From NCBI GenBank assembly GCA_947561715.1, contig OX387197.1, forward strand, positions 6,073,001-6,137,000: 64,000 nt of DNA. The letters run 5' to 3'. The stretch is from Ascidia mentula (Eukaryota; Chordata; Ascidiacea; Phlebobranchia; Ascidiidae). Numbering within the stretch: the stretch's first letter is position 1; the number at the start of each line of letters is the position of its first letter. Positions 11,354-24,806 of the stretch are shown in pieces. A program made the position numbers and the translations under genes. Below the pieces are notes generated by a model that had not been told where the DNA came from, did not search any database, and worked only from the letters and a program-made list of their open reading frames with translations.

Positions 11354-12116
11354 ATGGCAACGACAGCATGCATCGGTAAGAGCGTTGAACAGTTAACAGA
11401 AATACGAAGATGGAGGCCCAATGCTTACACTGAAAATTAATGAGCGTTGTTTTGGTTCAAATTATTTATATGTGCGTGTTCCAGAATCCTTTAAAAAGCC
11501 GGGACTGAAGTCTGGAAAAGTGCCGAACCACGCTATATCATCATAAGGCTGCTGGGATCCTCAGCATGAACACCGTTTCGGACGACTGAGCACACCCAAC
11601 AGACCGGGTTTACATATCGGGGCTTGGTCTGCTAAATCCAGTATGTAAATGGGATAAAGGTTTATTGTATCTCTGACTATGTTGCAACAATTTACATGAC
11701 AGAAGTCAGTGGATTCAATGGGATTTGGACAGAGCGACTAAAGTAACTGGAGTCATAACGCAGGGAAGAAACGGTTACGATCCAGGCCAGTGGGTTACAC
11801 AGTACCATATTTTATATTTGGGTCCATTCGAGAGGGACTGGAAAACAGTGAAGGATTCTTCGGGCAGCAAAACTGAGGTAGGATTATTTTCTTCATATCT
11901 GTTGATATAATGCAACGTTTCGTCTTTAAGTCAGTATTGTCTGAAAACACTTGTTTTAATAAACAACAGCTTTTTCATGGGAACAGCGATGCGGACACGA
12001 AGGTGACCAACATCTTTCACTCGCCGGTGGTTGCAGTAAAAATTCGTCTGGTCCCTGTTGAGTGGAAAGATCATATAAGTTTGCGTCACGAATACTTGAC
12101 GTGTTCTGAAATGTAA
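11354..12116 (+). pseudogene. Discoidin-like gene A2, broken copy
   Basis: Exon positions are 11354-11375, 11485-11640, 11696-11877 and 11970-12116. The first domain exon has an in-frame TAA (11544-11546) where A1 and A3 have a Ser codon. The acceptor before the middle exon reads TTTAC instead of TTTAG. These lesions differ from those in A1, so A1 and A2 decayed independently after duplication. The donor lost in A1 is intact here (GTATGT), and the last exon is open. Confidence 0.85.
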
Positions 12117-13225
12117 AATGACAACAGGCTACCATTTAATTAGACTTAGGCTACTATTTAAGCGGAAAGTGTTATATTTACCATTGTGATATTGCAGTCA
12201 TTTTATTTATAGCCTATAATAGTACTGCTATAAGTCTGTCTTCGATTACTTTTAATGTCGACCACACTCAAAGTAAACTACTTCAGACGTAAATAAGCAT
12301 AGAATTATAACAGTAACAGAGGGTAATATGTTTGTGAATTGTTGTCTTGGCATTATAAGTTGTGACGTCATTTTGTGTCGACGTGATCAATTGGCTGATT
12401 AGTAACAATGATTTACACACGACGTAAGTACAGCGTTCCTATAAAACCAAAATCAATAGTAAACCAGCACAACAAGTACGTCTGTGTTAGACCCTACCAC
12501 ACAAATTCCGTTCACAATTCGTTATTTTCTTGCGTTTATACGTCCGAAATTGGTTGTTTTTAGTGATGGTATAGAGATGAACACAAGAATTTATGCCAAG
12601 GGTTGGAAATCAAATTTCTCCGTGAGCGAAATTAAATCTTTAGAAGCAACTGGAAGGCTGCACTGTGAATGTCAATAAAATAATACATACCAGGAACACA
12701 GTTAGCAACGAGTTATTCTGCCGTATGTCATATTATCACATCTTATATCTGGACGCTATCTTAAGACCAACATAGCAGAGGAACTGTGACACGCATTGGC
12801 TCAAAAGTGTTATTACCTGATACTTTCTATTGACTCGTCTCAAACGCCGCGCTACGGCGCATTTGTTTAAGACAAAAAAGGGGCAAGGCTGCTGACTAGG
12901 ATGAATTCGAATTAGCTATTTTCAATTAAAGCGAATCGTAACCATCGATACTAAGCAACAGCAGTTGGAAAAGCAGCTATATTCAGTTTGATAAAGTGAG
13001 TGCGGGTGCGCACGAAGTAGATAAGTTCAATGTTTGAGATCAAGCTTACGTCAAAACTCATGTTAACGATTCCGAAATTTTATTCGCTAGACAGTTTGAT
13101 TGTGAACCTACAGTACAATATTGTGTTACTGCTAGTTCGAATTTGCTGAAGAATCAACCGTTTTTTTTGATCAAGCCGAAGTTTGAATTTACTTGGTACT
13201 GTTATTCAATAGTGCAGAATCAACT

Positions 13226-14273
13226 ATGACAGGTAAGTAATTGATAAAACGAAAATTTGTAGTTTAACAATGTGGTTTGTACGTATGCATAACTGAATAT
13301 AAAACTAAATTTTGCTTCCTAGATTTCAATGAAATTACAGCGAATTATCATCAAATTATCATTTACGAAGTTCAATGTTAAATTTAAATGTAATCCATTC
13401 TAACTTTGTTTTGTTGTTTAAAGCTTACCACGAAGGAACATTCCGAAAACCCCTTCAAAAACTAGGTTTAAAGTGTGGAACAATTCCTAACCACGCCATA
13501 TCAGCTTCAAGCAGTTGGGACGGCCGACATGAACCACGTTACGGACGACTGAGCACACCCAACAGACCCGGTCTACATATCGGCGCATGGGCTGCCAGGA
13601 CAAGTGAGTAAATATAAAGTTTTGTTGAATCTCTATTGTCACACTCCAATTACTATTAATTTAGATAACTCTAACCAATGGATTCAAGTTGATTTGGCAA
13701 GTCCAACCAGAATAGCTGGGGTCATAACACAAGGAAGAAATGGGTCTAAACCTGAACAGTGGGTTACACGGTACAAAATTTTGTATGTTGGCCCTTCCGA
13801 TTTCAACTGGAAAACAGCAAAAGATTCTAACGCAAATGGAAATGAGGTTGCCTTTCTCATCTTAATTTAGGTTATTGTCAGATCAATGAAAAAAAAACCA
13901 GCAGACTAACGTGACTAAACTATTTTAAAAATTTACGTGAAAACGTGTGACAGCACTTGTAACAGCTATAAGTTACAATCGAATTAGTAATTAATTTTCT
14001 GTTCCGGTCTATCACCTCACGTTATCATGCTTGTTGATCCCTGGGCAAGTACACAAAAACTTTACTAATGTTCATTTTTTGTGCTATCGTAGTTTATTCC
14101 CTTGAACACATAGTAAAACGTTGTGGATTTTCCAGGTTTTTTATGGCAACAGCGATAAGGACACGAAGGTGACCAACATCTTTCACTCGCCGGTGGTTGC
14201 CGTCAAACTTCGTCTGGTCCCTGTTGAGTGGCATGGTCATATTAGTTTGCGTCACGAATACTTGGTATCTTAA
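13226..14273 (+). CDS. Discoidin-like protein B2, 168 aa
   Basis: Exons are 13226-13232, 13424-13603, 13665-13846 and 14136-14273, with the same lengths and phases as B1 (507 nt in all). Every splice border and the whole frame are preserved. The product matches B1 closely, with SDKDTKVTNIFHSP in the last exon where B1 has SDRDTKVTNIFQSP. The acceptor of the last exon reads TTTTCCAG rather than TTTTACAG and is still functional in form. Spacer before it: 12117-13225, equivalent to 2589-3687, with no gene supported. Confidence 0.85.
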
Positions 14274-15183
14274 GAGTAAACTTGATGTCATTTTATGAAG
14301 AATTTATTGCTTCCAGTGAATTGTGTTTGAGTCATTTCGTAATACTCAAACTCATGCGAAGTTAGAATGTAATTAGTGAACTCGTTTGAAATGGATTTCA
14401 GTTTCAGTATCTTGTTCATTGTTCTAGGTGAGATAATTCATCAAATATGGTAAATTGGGATGTGCACAAATTCAATACACTTGGTACGTGTCAATCTGCA
14501 TGCTATTTATGAAAATGTTGGGAAAACGTATTTGGACGACTCGAATTGATCAAGTACTCAAACGATTGTTCCTAGAGATTTGTAGGCCTATTTTGGCGAT
14601 GTTGTGTACGCATTTGTGAGGCGCACAATATTAATGATTAATCGTGTCTGCCGACTCTTCCATTCAGCTATATTACTTTCCGTTGTGTACACAGGCAACC
14701 TGGTGTGCTTGTTGTGTTGTACAGAACTGAAACGTTCAGTGCATCTGATGTTTACTTGTCGTAAAAATTCAATCATGTTTTGTGTGCGCAAGTAAGTTTC
14801 ATTTCCTTCCTGGGCATTAGAAATTGTTACTGGCAATCTCAACAAAAACTTGTCATTGAACAATAAAACAGAACCCACACAACAAAGAAAAGCTCCTCCC
14901 AGTTGAAGAAAATAGCTGTGATAAGCATTCTGTTTTATAGTTCCAAACGAATTACTCTGCCTTATTTCACATTATCACAGACTTCGTAACATGAATTCTG
15001 TTTTAAAAACAAACAAACAGTGGTACAGCTGAAATATGATTTCTATTGATTTGTTTGTAACGGCGCACCGCAGCGCGATAGTTATAGTAAATAAAATAAG
15101 GCAGCTGAAAAAGGTGAATTCGAATTAGTTATGTTCCATTAAAGCCAAGTACAAAGCAACAGCAGTAGGCAAAGAAACCATCT

Positions 15184-15468
15184 TTGGGACTTAGAAGCCA
15201 GACAAGTTCACTGTATGAGAAGTTGCTTTCACCTGAAGCGCAAATAACATTCGCGTCAACTCTCTATTCATGTCGTGTAACGAATCGTGACTCGCTAGCT
15301 AGACTGATGGGAGGAAGCTGTGCAGCTGAACCGCAGACGGGCTTGTTTTCGCGACGTACGCTTTCTGCATTCCAGCAAAGACCAAAGGCTAGTGACTGTG
15401 TGGTTTCAGATTACCGCAATGGAGAGTTGGTTCATGCTGTGTTAACTAGTGAACAATTTATAGGATAG
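15184..15468 (+). other. Type-C upstream module (copy 2)
   Basis: This is identical by eye to the unit 1 module at 5645-5929 and lies in the spacer 14274-15541. No protein function is recognisable. Confidence 0.35.
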
Positions 15469-15541
15469 GTGGGATTTTCGCGTGGAAGCTCGTTTCGTAT
15501 GTGAGTGCTATTCAGCATTAGATGAAGCCTATTACGCTTAA

Positions 15542-15979
15542 ATGCCCACTTACTGTGCAACCCCTTCAAAACTTGGTCTGAAGTGTGGAACAGTTCCTAA
15601 CCACGCCATATCAGCTTCAAGCAGTTGGGACGGCCAACATGAATCACGTTACGGACGACTGAGCACACCAAACAGACCCGGTCTACATATCGGCGCATGG
15701 GCTGCCAGGACAAGTGAGTTAATGTGAAACATTCCAATTATTGTTTTGCCAAGTAAAAAACTTAATCACTGAAATTTAGATGATTCAAACCAATGGATTC
15801 AAGTTGATTTGGCAAGTCCAACCAGAATAGCTGGGGTCATCACACAAGGTAGAAATGGCTTCGAACCAGGACAATGGGTTACACGATACAAAGTTTTGTA
15901 TGTTGGTCCTTCCGATTTCAACTGGAAAACAGCAAAAGATTCATACGGAAATGGAAATGAGGTTGCCTTTCATTACTAA
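15542..15979 (+). pseudogene. Discoidin-like gene C2, truncated
   Basis: It has the same structure as C1: a fused first exon at 15542-15713 beginning MPTYCATPSK, a middle exon at 15780-15961, and no last exon (TAA at 15977-15979). The shared deletion breakpoints show that the damage predates the duplication of this half of the unit. The flank 15980-16490 is the junction sequence also seen in unit 1. Confidence 0.75.
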
Positions 15980-16490
15980 GACAGAGACAAACCTAGGACT
16001 GGCAGTTTGGCGATAAGCCTTTGCAAACGCCCCCACCCACGTGCTGTCTTAATGCAGCTGCAATCAATTTTTTTTCTGTTAAGTAATAGTAGTCCCCCTT
16101 CATGAGTCATCAGACCCGGAAACTGTTTTTGGCAAACAAGAGAAACTGCAACCAGGTGCTGTAAGGCGAATGACCTCTAAAGCTCAATTTTCAAGATTTA
16201 ATTGTAAGATAAGGCCTTAAAGGTGTGTTTATATATCGTTTATACAATAATATTATTCAATTTTGTGGGATTCGTATTCCACACAAAAGGGGTTGGTCGT
16301 GTCGTAATTATGGTATAAATGCAGTTTAAAGCTTCTACCTGCCAAGAATACAACAACAGTTACATTGAAAGAGATGCATTTTTCCAATCAGTTTTTATTT
16401 TTCAATGTTAGTTCTGTTACAAATAATATCGCTCATATGCAGCATGTCAAATGTACATATTGTGATATTGTTGTTTGTCACAAGTCACTC

Positions 16491-17321
16491 TTAAGTAGAC
16501 ATCAAGTATTCGTGACGCAAACTAATATGACCTTTCCACTCTTGGGCGACAAGACGAAGTTTTACTGCAACCACCGGTTCGTGGAAGACGTTGATCACCT
16601 TTGTGTCCCTATCGCTGTTCCCATGAAAAAGCTGCGAAAAATGTTAGGAAGTAGTATTTAAAACATACTAAAACAAATAAATGGTTAGAAGTTTTTTGAT
16701 ACTTGTGTCTTGACCAGAATGTATCCAAAAACAAGTTTCAATGAAAGTGTGAACAAAAAACCCGCTTAACGTGGATTGAAAAATTATTAACTGTTTTTTA
16801 CAATAAAGGGTTAGGGAGGTGCGAAATTGTAGTTAAATAATATAGACCCTCCCCAATGTAACAAAGTAAACCAAATTTAAACCAATTCAACAATCAACGT
16901 AAAAACCTCGTCCTTTTCGCCTGTAGAGTCCTGGACTGTTTTCCAGTCATTGTCGAAAGGGCCCATGTACATTATATTATATCGCGTTACCCATTGTCCA
17001 GGGTCGAGGCCATTTCTGCCTTGTGTAATAACACCGGTAACTTTGGTTGGTTTAACCAAAGTGACTTGAATCCATTCCCCAGGCTCATCTAAAAAACACT
17101 ACCGATGTTTAATATTTGACAAATCGAGGAAATTGTGCGTCTAAGTGCTTGTCACATATACATACTGATTTTAGCAGCCCAAGCCCCGATATGCAGACCC
17201 GGTCTGTTGGGTGTGTTCAGTCGACCATAACGGGCGTGATGTTTAGCATCCCATTGGCTTGAAGATGACAAGGCGTGGTTCGGGACTTTTCCAGACTTCA
17301 GCCCAAGTTTTTTAAATGAAT
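16491..17321 (-). CDS. Discoidin-like gene D2, inverted, start exon not found
   Basis: Minus-strand exons are 17321-17166, 17088-16907 and 16631-16491. It is almost identical to D1; one visible change, in the middle exon, turns GEWIQV into GKWIQV or a close equivalent only by position, so the protein should be essentially the same. Its reading frame and splice borders match D1. As for D1, no start exon was recognised upstream. Confidence 0.65.
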
Positions 17322-19369
17322 CTGAGAACAAACGTTGCTTGTAACCGTAGGCTATGCAAATTTCGACTTGACTTGGCGCAATTTCTGTTATGTCTATGTA
17401 CGTGATTAAGGTGCATTTAGTGAAGCAAAAAGCCTCTGATTTATGTCAGCAGATTTTATATTGAAAAATCGATTTCGCTTGTGTAGGTTACCAAAGGCAT
17501 CGTCAGTTTCTTATTCAAATAGACTGACGATGTTATGGTAACCCATAAGCGAAATCGAAATTATTGAAAAAATATGATCTGATGACGTAAATCATTGACT
17601 GGTTGCTTCACTATATACACCAACTAAAGTAATTCGCTGTCGCAGATAAATAAACAACGCCTAACCGAGGGCCAGATCCCTCTACAGCTATAAAGAAAGT
17701 CCTAAGTGATTAAGGTATGTACATACACCGTTTCAAACCAGTGGCTTATGGCACACTTTCGTAAAACAATAATATCACTGTACTTATGATGTCGATGATT
17801 ATTCTGAGATATTGTGCTTGTTATTATTCTCACCAATACATGCAATTGTTGCCATAGTTGACGATGACGTGCCGATTTGATGATATAAAATTGCCTGCTT
17901 GTCAATACAGGTTTATTCGATTTTGGTCTCAAAAAAACACACGGTTTTAGTTTCTAAATAGCCACACAATATCAAATTATCTGATAAGTAACTGTAACGT
18001 GTTTCTTGTCACGTTTATGTGAGTTCGTATTTCACATACTATTTGGATTTACCAGACAAATAGTTAACTTCCTTTTACAGAACATAAGCCTTTTCATTCA
18101 CAAAACACCTGCCGCAACTTATTTTGTAAAAGCACAGTTATTTATAATATTGGTTCATTCGATACAAACATGTTAGAGCGTTTAAAATTACGAAAGTTAC
18201 TTCAACAAAAGTTTAACACAGTGTTTTAACACGGAGTCACTTTTTATGACTTTCTGCAAATTAACACAAATTCAGATTCAAAAGTGCATCTAAAATTCCA
18301 TCTAATCTCAGGTCTAACATGACGGGGTTTTATACATGTTCGCAGGAAACTTGAATACGTTCCGACATTACGAAACCAGGAACCAGAATGCCAAGGATAA
18401 TCAGAGCAGGGAAAAGGGCGATGGGGATTAAGCACGCGTCAGTGCGTTTGACGTAATTTCACGCCAGTTTACACACAATTCTGATAAACATAGAAGTATT
18501 TTCTTTTTTAAGTATAGTTTTGCGGGTTAGTTTGCATTAAACCAAGCGGCCCACGCGATGAATGCGTGACGAATCCATGATCGGTGCGTGTTTCGTCTAG
18601 GGAGGCGCACTGCGAGCAAGTAAAAATCAAAGGCAAGTGATTTCTGTATCGTTACAATTCACAAAGCAATTTGTCCTAACAAAGGTTGGTGTTATTTGGG
18701 AACGACGTGCATAATAAAAGGATTTTTTTATTGTATTCCTTTATGGATGTTGTTGAGGCCTTACAGCAGACGGGGCAATAGAGTTATACGCAATAAACAA
18801 TTAACAATCAACAACAGCTCGCACTGTAGCAGCAGTTGCTTGCGTAATTGCCAAAGTTATCATCTCGAATATCGTCCAGTCAAACTGACTAGTAAAATAA
18901 CATTCCCTAGCTTGGCAGACCAAGCACATCTCACGCAATCACGCACAGTTCATTGTTCATGTGAAGTGAATGACTTAAGCCATTACGTAACAGTAGCTTC
19001 AGGTGAACCTATTCTATTACTAGTATAGATGTCAAATATATAGCACGAACAAAACCAATGCAAGTATAAAACCTCATCAAATACCGTAAGCACTTTATTT
19101 TCTATGTAACGCACGTTGACACAGCCAGGCGCAGCTAGTCAACAGATTTAAGACTTAAAGTGCATCCAAAGCTTACTGCAGTTTCCCAAGTTTGCTTTAC
19201 TCTGGCAACTTGTCGCCTTTTTTTTCAGGAAACAACGGCGTTATTCTGCTAATGGCCACTTTCCGCAAACAGTTTGCTGCCGTGACGTACTAAGTTCAGA
19301 ACAAGAGACTTCTGAGGGAAATCTAGCCTTTTGCCTACATAGTTCAGACAGTTAAGTCAACAAAACAGC
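17322..19369. other. Right-hand spacer of unit 2
   Basis: It contains the second hairpin element (17470-17558) and sequence almost identical to 8020-9620. It lacks the dispersed-repeat fragment that unit 1 has at 9626-9790. No gene is supported. Confidence 0.5.
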
Positions 19370-19555
19370 TCAAACCACGTGTTCAAATTCTGAAACCAGA
19401 CTGATAGGACTACATTGATCTATGTTGCAAAAATGAAACCAGTCATTTGCACCGCAAAACTCAAAACAAACTTTTACTGTGTTTTCAACCGCTTTCGTTG
19501 CACAATCAGTCAAATTGACTTGTACTTGATTAGAAGACGATGATTTTTCATGCAT
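19370..19555 (-). other. Conserved 61-codon ORF (copy 3)
   Basis: This is the third copy of the minus-strand frame beginning MHEKSSSSNQ. It is open in all three units, with scattered amino-acid differences. Confidence 0.2.
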
Positions 19556-20718
19556 TTCGTTTCTGCTGCAATATTTAATGCATAGTTAAAAACACTACAA
19601 TAGCAAATATTGCTGCATTAGAGTCGATTACGCAAACGATTGTTTAAGTTGAAAAAATTTACATCGGCGGTTGTAGTAGCAGCCTCTGTGATGACGCACA
19701 GAAATATGTAAGGCGGAGAGTACCACGTTGATAAAAAAATGTTGGCCTCCCATTCAGTTTTTTTACTCGTTTTCGTAAATGGGTCCCTAATGAGTTTTTG
19801 TGGTGTTGCATCAACTCAAACGTTCATTATATCTGATGTGTACTTGTCGTGAATATGTGACCACTGGCACCATCAGCTAGATCCGTATTAAGCGTTTTGT
19901 GTGCACAACAGAAGTTCGAAGTCCCTTCAACGAGTGTTACTCTGGCAATGTCAACATGGACTTGACAATGAACAATGAAACTGCTTGAAGCTTAGCAAAC
20001 AGAAGGATCCGCCCATCAGTTATAACGTCCTGTTGTGCAAGTCATTTCTCAAAAGTGCTGTTGCAATTCAAATTGTGGATTTACGGAGTATAATTAAACT
20101 TTGGCGTAAAGGTACTGTAAAGTAGTACTTTTCACCAAGTTTTTGGCGTTTTTCCGATATCTGCCGTGATCATGCCATGAGCAGGGTTATGGAAAGTCCC
20201 ATTCAGCCTAAAATTGTCTTGATGCCATATATCATTGCATGTTCGATGGTGATAATGCTCTTGTCTTTAACTTTGATAAAACTTGTCACGCAACAATAAT
20301 AATAATAAGATAAGAAGAAAAAGGTGCAAACCAATTGCAAAGGAAATTCACGTCAATCCCACAGAGGAAGCTCATTACTGACGTAGACATCAATACTGTA
20401 GTGCCTACGCATTCCATACGACCTGAAGCGTTTGTATCTCAGATGATAAGCCTAGCTACTTCCTTGTGTGTGGTTTTGACGAGAACGCTGTTACTAACTG
20501 CTGATATGCTTTGACTTGGACATAAAGTGCCAGTTTTTCGTGGATAGGTTGATGGCTATTTAATATTTAATTTGGCCTTACTGTAGCATAATTAACTGTT
20601 ATATCGCTTGCAAGCATAAAATGCGTTCTTCCTATAGTCGCTGAAAAATCTAGTACAAGAATTCAAAGTTGTAAGCAACTTGTTAAGATAAATATTCCTC
20701 ACTGGGTCAACAGTAACC

Positions 20719-21485
20719 ATGGCAACGACAGCATGCATCGGTAAGAGCGTTGAACAGTTAACAGTGAAATACGAAGATGGAGGCCCAATCCTTACACTGA
20801 AAATTTATGAGCGTAATTTTGGTTCAAATTATTTATATAAGTGTGTTCGCAGAATCCTTTAAAAGGCTGGGACTGAAGTCTGGAAAAGTGCCGAACCACG
20901 CCATATCATCATCAGGCAGCTGGGATCCTCAGCATGAACACCGTTTCGGACGACTGAACACACCCAACAGACCGGGTTTACATATCGGGGCTTGGGCTGC
21001 TAAATCCAGTATGTAAATGGGAAAAAGGGTTTATTTTATCTCTGACTATGTTGCAACAATTTAGATGACGGAAGTCAATGGATTCAAGTGGATTTGGACA
21101 GAGCGACTAAAGTAACTGGAGTCATAACGCAGGGAAGAAACGGTTACGATCCAGGCCAGTGGGTTACACAGTACCATATTTTATATATGGGTCCTTTCGA
21201 TAGGGACTGGAAGACAGTGAAGGATTCTTCGGGGAGCAAAACTGAGGTAGGATTCTTTTCTTTATATCTGTTGATATAATGCAACGTTTCGTCTTTAAGT
21301 CATTATTGTCTGAAAACACTTGTTTTAATAAACAACAGCTTTTTCATGGGAATAGCGATGCGGACACGAAGGTGACCAACATCTTTCACTCGCCGGTGGT
21401 TGCAGTAAAACTTCGTCTGGTCCCTGTTGAGTGGAAAGATCATATAAGTTTGCGTCACGAATACTTGACGTGTTCTGAAATGTAA
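20719..21485 (+). CDS. Discoidin-like protein A3, 168 aa, the intact type A
   Basis: Exons are 20719-20740, 20853-21008, 21065-21246 and 21339-21485 (22+156+182+147 = 507 nt), phases 1,1,0, with clean GTAAGA, GTATGT and GTAGGA donors. The start has a strong context (AACCATGG) and gives MATTACIESFKRLG. The F5/8C core follows: LKSGKVPNHAISSSGSW, GRLNTPNRPGLHIGAWAAK, WIQVDLDRATKVTGVITQ, QWVTQYHILYMGPFDRDW and DHISLRHEYLTCSEM. No signal peptide is visible. The N-terminal Cys of types B and C is Ser here, while a Cys appears near the C-terminus (LTCSEM), so the two types have opposite single cysteines. A1 and A2 carry lesions at sites where this copy is intact. It is probably the only working type A in the window. 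Confidence 0.87.
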
Positions 21486-22561
21486 AAAGACAACAGGCTA
21501 CCATTTATTTAGACTTCGGCTACCATTTAAGCGGAAAGTGTTATATTTACCATTGTGATATTGCAGTCATTTTATTAATAGCCTATAATAGTACTGCTAT
21601 AAGTCTGTCTTCGATTACTTTTAATGTCGACCACACTCAAAGTAAACTACTTCAGACGTAAAAAAGCATAGGATGATAACAGTAACATATAAGGTAATAT
21701 GTTTGTGAATTGTTGTCTTGGCATTTTAAAATGTGACGTTATTTTGTGTCGACGTGACCAATTGGCTGATTAATAACAGTGATTGACACACGACGTAAGT
21801 ACAGCGTTCCTACAAAACCAAAATCAATGGTAAATGTGTTAGACCCTACCACAAAAATTCCGTTCACAATTCGTTATTTTCTTGCGTTTATACGTCCGAA
21901 ATTGGTTGATTTAGTGATGGTATAGAGATGAACACAAGAATTTATGCCAAGGGTTGGAAATCAAATTTCTCCGTGAGCGAAATTAAAACTTGAGAAGCAA
22001 CTGAAAGGCTGCACTGTGAATGTCAATAAAATAATACATACCAGGAACACAGTTAGCAACGAGTTATTCTGCCGTATGTCATATTATCACATCTTATATC
22101 TGGACGCTATCTTAAGACCAACATAGCAGAGAAACTGTGACACGCATTGGCCCAAAAGTGTTATTAGCTGATACTTTGATTTCTATTGACTCGTCTCAAA
22201 CGGCGCGCTGCGGCGCATTTGTTTAAGACAAAAAAGGGGCAAGGCTGCTGAGTAGGATGAATTCGAATTAGCTAATTTCAATTAAAGCGAATCGTAACCA
22301 TCGATACTAAGCAACAGCAGTTGGAAAAGCAGCTATATTCAGTTTGATAAAGTGAGTGCGGGTGCGCACGAAGTAGATAAGCTCACTGTTTAACTCATGT
22401 CAACGATTCCGAACTTTTAATCGCTAGACAGTTTGATTGTGAACCTACAGTACAATATTGTGTTACTGCTAGTTCGAATTTGCTGAAGAATCAACCGTTT
22501 TTTTGATCAAGCCGAAGTTTGAATTTACTTGGTACTGTTATTCAATAGTGCAGAATCAACT
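21486..22561. other. Spacer between A3 and B3
   Basis: It is equivalent to 2589-3687. The frame open in unit 1 (2877-3098) is shifted here, which argues against coding. No gene is supported. Confidence 0.5.
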
Positions 22562-23608
22562 ATGACAGGTAAGTAATTGATAAAACGAAAATTTGTAGTT
22601 TAACAATGTGGTTTGTACGTATGCATAACTGAATATAAAACTAAATTTTGCTTCCTAGATTTCAATGAAATTACAGCGAATTATCATCAAATTATCATTT
22701 ACGAAGTTCAATGTTAAATTTAAATGTAATCCATTCTAACTTTGTTTTGTTGTTTAAAGCTTACCACGAAGGAACATTCCGAAAACCCCTTCAAAAACTA
22801 GGTTTAAAGTGTGGAACAATTCCTAACCACGCCATATCAGCTTCAAGCAGTTGGGACGGCCGACATGAACCACGTTACGGACGACTGAGCACACCCAACA
22901 GACCCGGTCTACATATCGGCGCATGGGCTGCCAGGACAAGTGAGTAAATATAAAGTTTTGTTGAATCTCTATTTTCACACTCCAATTACTATTAATTTAG
23001 ATAACTCTAACCAATGGATTCAAGTTGATTTGACAAGTCCAACCAGAATAGCTGGGGTCATAACACAAGGAAGAAATGGGTCTAAACCTGAACAGTGGGT
23101 TACACGGTACAAAATTTTGTATGTTGGCCCTTCCGATTTCAACTGGAAAACAGCAAAAGATTCTAACGCAAATGGAAATGAGGTTGCCTTTCTCATCTTA
23201 ATTTAGGTTATTGTCAGATCAATGAAAAAAAACCCAGCAGATTAACGTGACTAAACTATTTTAAAAATTTACGTGAAAACGTGTGACAGCACTTATAACA
23301 GATGGAAGTTACAATCGAATTAGTAATTAATTTTCTGTTCCGGTCTATCACCTCACGTTACCATGCTTGTTGTTCCTCGGCAAGTACACAAAAACTTTAC
23401 TAATGTTCATTTTTTGTGCTATCGTAATTTATTCCCTCAAACACATAGTAAAACGTTGTGGATTTTACAGGTTTTTTATGGCAACAGCGATAAGGACACG
23501 AAGGTGACCAACATCTTCCAGTCGCCGGTGGTTGCCGTCAAACTTCGTCTGGTCCCTGTTGAGTGGCATGGTCATATTAGTTTGCGTCACGAATACTTGG
23601 TATCTTAA
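22562..23608 (+). CDS. Discoidin-like protein B3, 168 aa
   Basis: Exons are 22562-22568, 22760-22939, 23001-23182 and 23471-23608, with all borders intact and 507 coding nt. It differs from B1 at a few residues (WIQVDLTSP instead of WIQVDLASP, SDKDTK instead of SDRDTK). With B1 and B2 this makes three preserved type-B copies, in contrast with one of three for type A. Confidence 0.85.
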
Positions 23609-24551
23609 GAGTAAACTTGATGTCATTTTATGAAGAATTTGTTGCTTCCAGTGAATCGTGTTTGAGTCATTTCGTAATACTCAAACTCATGCGAGGTTAA
23701 AATGTAATTAGTGAACTCGTTTGAAATGGATTTTAGTTTCAGTATCTTGTTCATTATTGGTGTTATTGGTGAGATAATTCATCAAATATGGTAAATTGGG
23801 ATGTGCACAAATTCAATACACTTGGTAGGTGTCAATCTGCATGCTATTTATGAAAATGTTGGGAAAACGTATTTGGACGACTCAAATTGAATCAAGTACT
23901 CACAAACAATTTGTTCCAAGAGACCTGTAAGCCTATTTTGGCGATGTTGTGTACACATTTGTGAGGCGCACAATATTAATGATTAATCGTGTCTGCTAAC
24001 TTTTCCATTCAGCTATATCACGTTCCGTTGTGTACACAGGCAACCTGTGTATTACGCTGAACTGAAACGTTCAGTGCATCTGATGTGTACTTGTCGTAAA
24101 ATTTAATCATGTTTTGTGTGCGCAAGTAAGTTCCATTACCTTCCTGGCCATGAGAAATTGTTACTGGCAATCCCAACAAAAACTTGTCAACGAACAATAA
24201 AACAGAACCCATACAACAAAGAAAAGCACTTCCCATATGATGAAAATAGCTGTGATAATCATTCTGTTTTATAGTTCTAAACGAATTATTCTGCCTTATT
24301 TCACATTATCACAGACTTCGCAACATGAATACTATTTTAAAAACAAACAAACAGTGAAACTCCTGATGCTTGATTTCTATTGATTTGTTTGGAACGGCGC
24401 ACCGCAGCGTAATAGTTATAGTAAAATATAAGGCAGCTGAAAAAGGTGAATTCGAACTAGTTTTGTTCAATTAAAGCCAAACGTACAAAGCAACAGCAGT
24501 AGGCAAAGAAACCATAATCTTTGGGGCTTAGAAGCCAGACAAGTTCACTGT

Positions 24552-24806
24552 ATGAGAAGATGCCTTAAACCTGAAGCGCAAATAATATTCTCGTCAACTC
24601 TCTATTCATGTCGTGTAACGAATCGTGACGCGCTAGCTAGACTGGTGGGAGGAAGCTGTGAAGCTGAACCGCAGACGGGCTTGTTTTCGCGACGTACGCT
24701 TTCTGTACTCCAGCAAAGACCAGAGGCTAGTGACTGTGTGGTTTCGGATTACCGCAATGGAGAGTTGGTTCATGCTGTTTTATCTAGTGAACAATTTATA
24801 GGATAG
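24552..24806 (+). other. Type-C upstream module (copy 3)
   Basis: The open frame starts MRRCLKPEAQIIF and ends SSEQFIG. Compared with the unit 1 copy most differences are amino-acid changing. The donor-like TATGTGAGT follows at about 24837. A later stretch (TTAACTGCACAG at about 24905-24916) could be the acceptor of a second 5' UTR exon leading to the C3 start. Confidence 0.35.

Larger units (their letters stand above)
9884..19263. repeat. Tandem array unit 2 (A2, B2, C2, inverted D2)
   Basis: This is the second copy of the unit and keeps the same gene order. Its first part resembles unit 3 (same 5' indels, same AATAATAATAAG-containing segment upstream of gene A). Its second part is almost identical to unit 1. 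Near its right end it lacks about 165 bp that unit 1 has at 9626-9790. The mosaic pattern points to unequal crossing-over or gene conversion. Confidence 0.95.
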
